Of a stretch of DNA of 64,000 nt, positions 59,912 to 64,000 are shown in pieces (the stretch's first letter is position 1; each line of letters begins with the position of its first letter). The DNA comes from Maea johnstoni (lineage: Eukaryota; Annelida; Polychaeta; Spionida; Magelonidae): the NCBI GenBank assembly GCA_963942565.1, contig OZ012689.1, positions 24,395,093 to 24,459,092 on the forward strand. The letters run 5' to 3'. The position numbers were made by a program, and so were the translations under genes. The notes beneath the pieces are model-generated. The model searched no databases. It was not told the DNA's origin and saw only the letters and a list, made by a program, of their open reading frames with translations.

Positions 59912-60936
59912 TTAAATGCTCGCGTAGCTCGATGATATTTCTGCATTCCCCTTCAAATGCAGCAGAGAAATACATCACCTTGAACCGCAACGCCATAGGC
60001 ACAGCATGCTAGCATCTAGGGTATGTGCGCCTCGGGTTACGCGGTGTAGCCTTGGTCACCTGATCTGATCTGTGCAATTAGCATGCAGCATCCTTTCTAG
60101 GTCAGATAGTTGCCAAGGAGATGGGAGGCAGCGACATTTGATGATGCATGGACAGTGCCCGATCCCGGTCTACTCATCTCAGAATGCAGTCACAAAGTGT
60201 TTGTTATTGTTATCCGTGACGTCATTCTTTACTTGAACTTCGCTGAAACATATTGGAAGTCCCTTCATATGAGCTTCATATTTGTGCAATAACCACACAT
60301 AGTATGCGTAGCGATTGACCGAAAATATGACATAAAAATTACTACGACTTCAACCTGTTGCAAAATCGTCATTTCAGGACAGATTTCCTCTAGAATTAAG
60401 AGACATGTAGAATTATTTGTGGCGGTTGTATCGATTTAAACTGCATTGAAATCGATTTACGGAAAGACGAGTAAAGTCAGTTTTACCGTGAACATCGAAG
60501 TTACGACTTTGGAATGCGCGGAATTCCATCGTAACATGACGTCATTTTAAGACGTCAGCATTTGTCGCACGTGAGCATGTATGTTTCAGTTGTTGCATAG
60601 TTTGGCGTGTGTTGCACGATAGTCGGCGACCAAAAGGCTATTTTGACACAATTTAAAGGAAACAATCCAAATTTATCATTTGATTAAGAAATATTTAAAA
60701 CATGAAACGATCTGGCGGCAAAATGTGCTCTTAAAGCAAAAAGTTGTGCTCATTTCCCGCGAGGTTATCGAGCGAGCGAGACAAAGAGACGAACAGACAG
60801 AAGTGTTGACGGAAGTGCGGACACGTTTTCAAGGGCCTCAGTATGTACTTCCATTGACAATGGCATTGTTGACATCCTATACCGTAAATGCTCGCTACGC
60901 TGAGCCGGCCTTCGGCCGACTCACTACGCGAGCTAA
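59912..60936. mobile_element. Second copy of the TAGCTCGCG-ended repeat, right arm only
   Basis: About 1 kb. Ends are CTACGCGAGCTAATAGAG on one side and TTTAAATGCTCGCGTAGC on the other. The internal stretches 60205-60480 and 60530-60770 align, diverged, with 61140-61400 and 61480-61600. It carries TGACGTCA at about 60219 and 60538. The left arm is continuous at the corresponding place (about 23,795-23,840). Confidence 0.65.
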
Positions 60937-62724
60937 TAGAGAGGGATAGAATGTTTGGGAAGGTGAGGAAAATATGGGGGAAGTCTGTAGGGGCAAAGAG
61001 GAAGGGAAGCAGCTCAGGGATATATGTAGGGAACCATCAGAGCTGCATGTAATATGACGAGAAAGCAAAGCTTTAAATGCTCGCGCAGCTCAATGATATT
61101 TCTGCATTCCCCTTCAAATGCAGTCTCAAAGTTACAAATTTATTATCCGTGACGTAATTCTTTACTTGTATAACCCATTGATATGAGCTTTATATTTGTG
61201 CAATGACTGCACAGTACGAGTAGCGATTGACCAGAGATATTGATGGGCCGATGGTAAAAAAATACGATTTCAACCTGTTGCAAAATCGTCATTTCGCAAC
61301 AGATTTCAACAAGAATTTTAAAAAAAGTTAGTAGCGGTTCTAACGATTTGAACCACATTGAAATTGATCCATGGAAAGACGAGTAGGCCTAATTAATTTT
61401 TTTGCTGTGTCGCTCACTGCATAAACAATGGCGCTAGTGTTGACATATCACTGTAGATGGCGCCATGATCGCTTTTCACATGACGTCATTGCATGTGGCG
61501 GAATTGTCATTTTAGTGCCATATTCCGCTGATAGAGGACGACATTTGTTGCAATAAATATGTGCTCTTTAAGGAAAAAGTGATGTTCATTTCACGCGAGA
61601 TTCCGAATACAAAGGAGGGGACAGTCAGACAGACCAGATACTTGGTTGGATATCTGTATAGGACGGGGTGATGTACAGGCCTGAGGCAGGATGCATGACA
61701 AATAGTATGGGGGGATAGGGACCACAAAGGGAGCCATATGTCTGGGGGTGACGAGTGGCCTGGGGGATAGGGGAGCTTTCCGTAGGTCCTCCCTTGGGAG
61801 TTGACCCCGTGGGACAAATGCGGTAACAGATCCAAAACAAACCAACTAAAACAGCTTACTTATGCACCAGTTAAACAGATTCTCCCTTTGATGGGTTTGG
61901 GAATAGGGGAAAGAATTCTGGCACTACCCATGCTCTTCCCTGATATAAGATCTAAGCATTGTTGCACCAGTGCAATAGAGTCTTTAAAATGTGCAACACA
62001 CCACATCCTCTGAGCACTGTTTATAAATATTTGGGGAGTGTATCTTGTCCTGCTTTCCATATATTTCCCCAGGGTTTAGCTTTCACTGGGGCATATGTCC
62101 CTATATTTTACTGTGTGCCCCTAGATTTTTCAGACAAGGGGCCCAAAATAGTATGTATATAATAACCAGAAATCCTGGTGGGACAGTTAATTTCTAAGAC
62201 TATCAAAAGATCTTTTCTGACCCCTAGCCTGAAATCTAAGTGTCAGATCCTTATTGCAGTGCATGCACAATGTGCGCAAGATTTCCTATGTTTCAGTCTA
62301 TAAAAATCATTCTTAGGTTAAGTTCTCACTCAGTAACTGTGATATCAAAGCATATAGGTTTAACTATTGCGGGTTGGTAGATGTGACCACTGACCACTCA
62401 GCATTGACAGGCAATTCTCATGTAGTGTTGTTTGACATGCTGAGAGAAACTGGTATATGCAGAAATTACCCAAAGCTGCAGTCACTTCCTGGCCACACCA
62501 ACTTCATATTATGATTCTGGCAGCAGTGGCAGGGCAACTTTGGATAACATTTTGTACATCCAGGTTGTACAAGTGAAATAAAAATAGGCTATAATTCATA
62601 AAGAAATCAACAATTTACATTTATTTATTTTTAGAATGTTGAAGACTGAATATGCCCAGGTTAAGATCACTGTAATACATCATATACTTAAATGTATAAC
62701 ACTTTGTATTCCTTTTTATTTTAG

Positions 62725-64000
62725 AGAATTACAACCTCAGATGACGTACAAGGTTGGATAAAGGTATTTCAAAATTTTCTCTGTCACACATATGCTCGTT
62801 TTTTTATCAAGGCATTTTAACTAATTTTATTTGATGGCCTATATTTATCCTGCAACATTCAGAGTCAGCTAAACCTAGTGGACTTTTGAACTGTTGTTTC
62901 ATGTACACCATGTATAAAACATTTGGTATTACTTAAGAACTTAAAGCCTTTTGGGAAACCACTTCATTTTGGATTTCCATTCCACCGGTGATGCAATTGA
63001 TTAAAATGAAGTATATAATCAGAGTTCGGTCCAGGGGTATATGCTCCGAGATGTTGCTGTGGGCCCATAGATTACTCATAATAACCAGAAATCTTGTTGA
63101 TGACCATTCATTTTTATCAAACAAAAGACATTTTTAGGCCCCTAGCATGAAATCTGCATGTCAGACCCTCATAATACACACATTTATTTAAATAGTCAAC
63201 ATTTCTCAAATTTTGAACAAGTGCACCAGCAAGCCGTATTTAGAAAATATATCCTATTGTTTTTTCAAGACCTTTTTCATGCAATCAGTTATGATTTAGT
63301 ACCCTTAATTTATATGCAAGCAAATATTCAAAATGACTCCCTGATAAATTATGATAAGATTTTGCTCAGGGAACCCAGTTTAAAAGTAGATCCTAGCTAC
63401 ATGAAGGGTGTGATATTGTGAAATGAGCACTAAGTTCCCAACATACAATCTAGGTAGTCTTGAGCTCACAAACCTAGCCAAACTCAAGTTCTGTTCAAAG
63501 AACAAAAATCTCATCAAGCCATGCAGTTAGTCCACTGATGACCTTTTCAGAAAGTGGAGGATGCGTCTGACGTTGCTGCAGCCGCTACGTTTGGTGTTCA
63601 GTATGGTGCCGGGCGGTCAGCGGGGAAAGCCAAGGCGCTCGCCACACGGGAGCAACTGCATGAACACGATGCTGCCTATGCAGAGGGTAAGTAATAAATA
63701 TAACTTTCTTAACCCTTCCAATGCTGAGGCTACTTTTGTCCAAAGCACAAGGACGCAAAAATCTTTGAAAACCACCTAAACCCTGTCATGTTTTGTGTAA
63801 AAAAAATGTAACAATAGTTCGCAAGTGGTATTTGAGTTTAAATAGTTTTAATTGTGTTAAAAGATAGTTTTACGCAGAAAGAAGATCATTAAAATCCCTT
63901 AAACTGCCTCTAAATCACTCAAGCAAGATAAAAAAACAAGTGTTTTTACCCCATCCATTTACTTTGCAGCTCAGGACTTGCTGAACCAGTGGGTGAGTGA
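62725..64000 (+). CDS. CCDC191: CCDC191, right-arm copy, first three recognised exons only
   Basis: This is the inverted counterpart of the left gene. Exons are 62725-62763 (RITTSDDVQGWIK), 63551-63686 (KVEDASDVAAAATFGVQYGA and onward) and 63970 to the window edge (AQDLLNQWVS). Exon lengths and phases equal those of the left copy (39 and 136 nt). The second exon differs by one residue near its start: GVQYGA here, GVHYGA on the left. The intron before the third exon lacks the 429-bp MITE that sits next to the same acceptor in the left arm. The gene runs off the right end of the window. Confidence 0.88.

Noticed and set aside
60680-60949. 89-residue ORF in the right arm (MIKKYLKHETIWRQNVLLKQ and onward)
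   Set aside because: It lies wholly inside a repeat copy present in one arm, with no similarity I recognise and no splice support.

Overview
The window is animal nuclear DNA: spliced genes with GT-AG introns, dense DNA-transposon debris, tRNA-derived SINE pieces and no bacterial-type gene order. Two host genes are recognisable from their spliced products. Minus strand, 19.7 kb down to 1.8 kb: an almost complete CCDC191 (KIAA1407) orthologue, 18 coding exons with consistent phases. Plus strand, 30.3 to 43.2 kb: the 5' two-thirds of a PRDM10 orthologue, 12 coding exons through most of the PR/SET domain. The genes are divergent, with about 10 kb of repeat-rich DNA between them. The organism is most likely a marine invertebrate deuterostome. 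I favour amphioxus (Branchiostoma): the two arms differ as highly heterozygous haplotypes would, and minisatellites spanning exon/intron borders have, as I recall, been reported from amphioxus genes. That assignment is an inference.

From 17,751 onward the window is a huge inverted duplication. Bases 17,751-43,467 reappear in reverse complement at 43,760-64,000, around a 200-N gap plus 92 bp of other sequence. Both PRDM10 copies run toward the centre and both stop at the same PR-domain exon. The zinc-finger part is on neither side. The arms differ by SNPs, repeat copy numbers and at least ten clean transposon-sized insertions. The simplest reading is two haplotypes misjoined tail-to-tail at a gap; a genuine inverted duplication is the alternative.

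Two patterns recur. (1) Splice junctions have been tandemly multiplied: 22 copies of a 3' splice site in CCDC191 (101-bp unit), 9+1 versus 4+1 copies of a 5' splice site in PRDM10 (125-bp unit), 2 versus 5 copies of another PRDM10 3' splice site (97-bp unit), a two-copy CCDC191 acceptor duplication, and several decayed exon-edge copies. (2) Small DNA transposons, mostly hAT-like MITEs with 8-bp target duplications and TTAA-targeting MITEs, sit within about 5-30 nt of splice sites in both genes.

The transposons include a polymorphic hAT relic with a recognisable hATC domain, a 2.9-kb left-arm-only element marked by eight GTTACGGAATCAC motifs, a 1.2-kb foldback element built of GGACAATATCCCCC units inside another MITE, and nested pogo/Tigger-like MITEs. 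I found no RNA gene, CRISPR array, LTR element or virus-like element that I could support.
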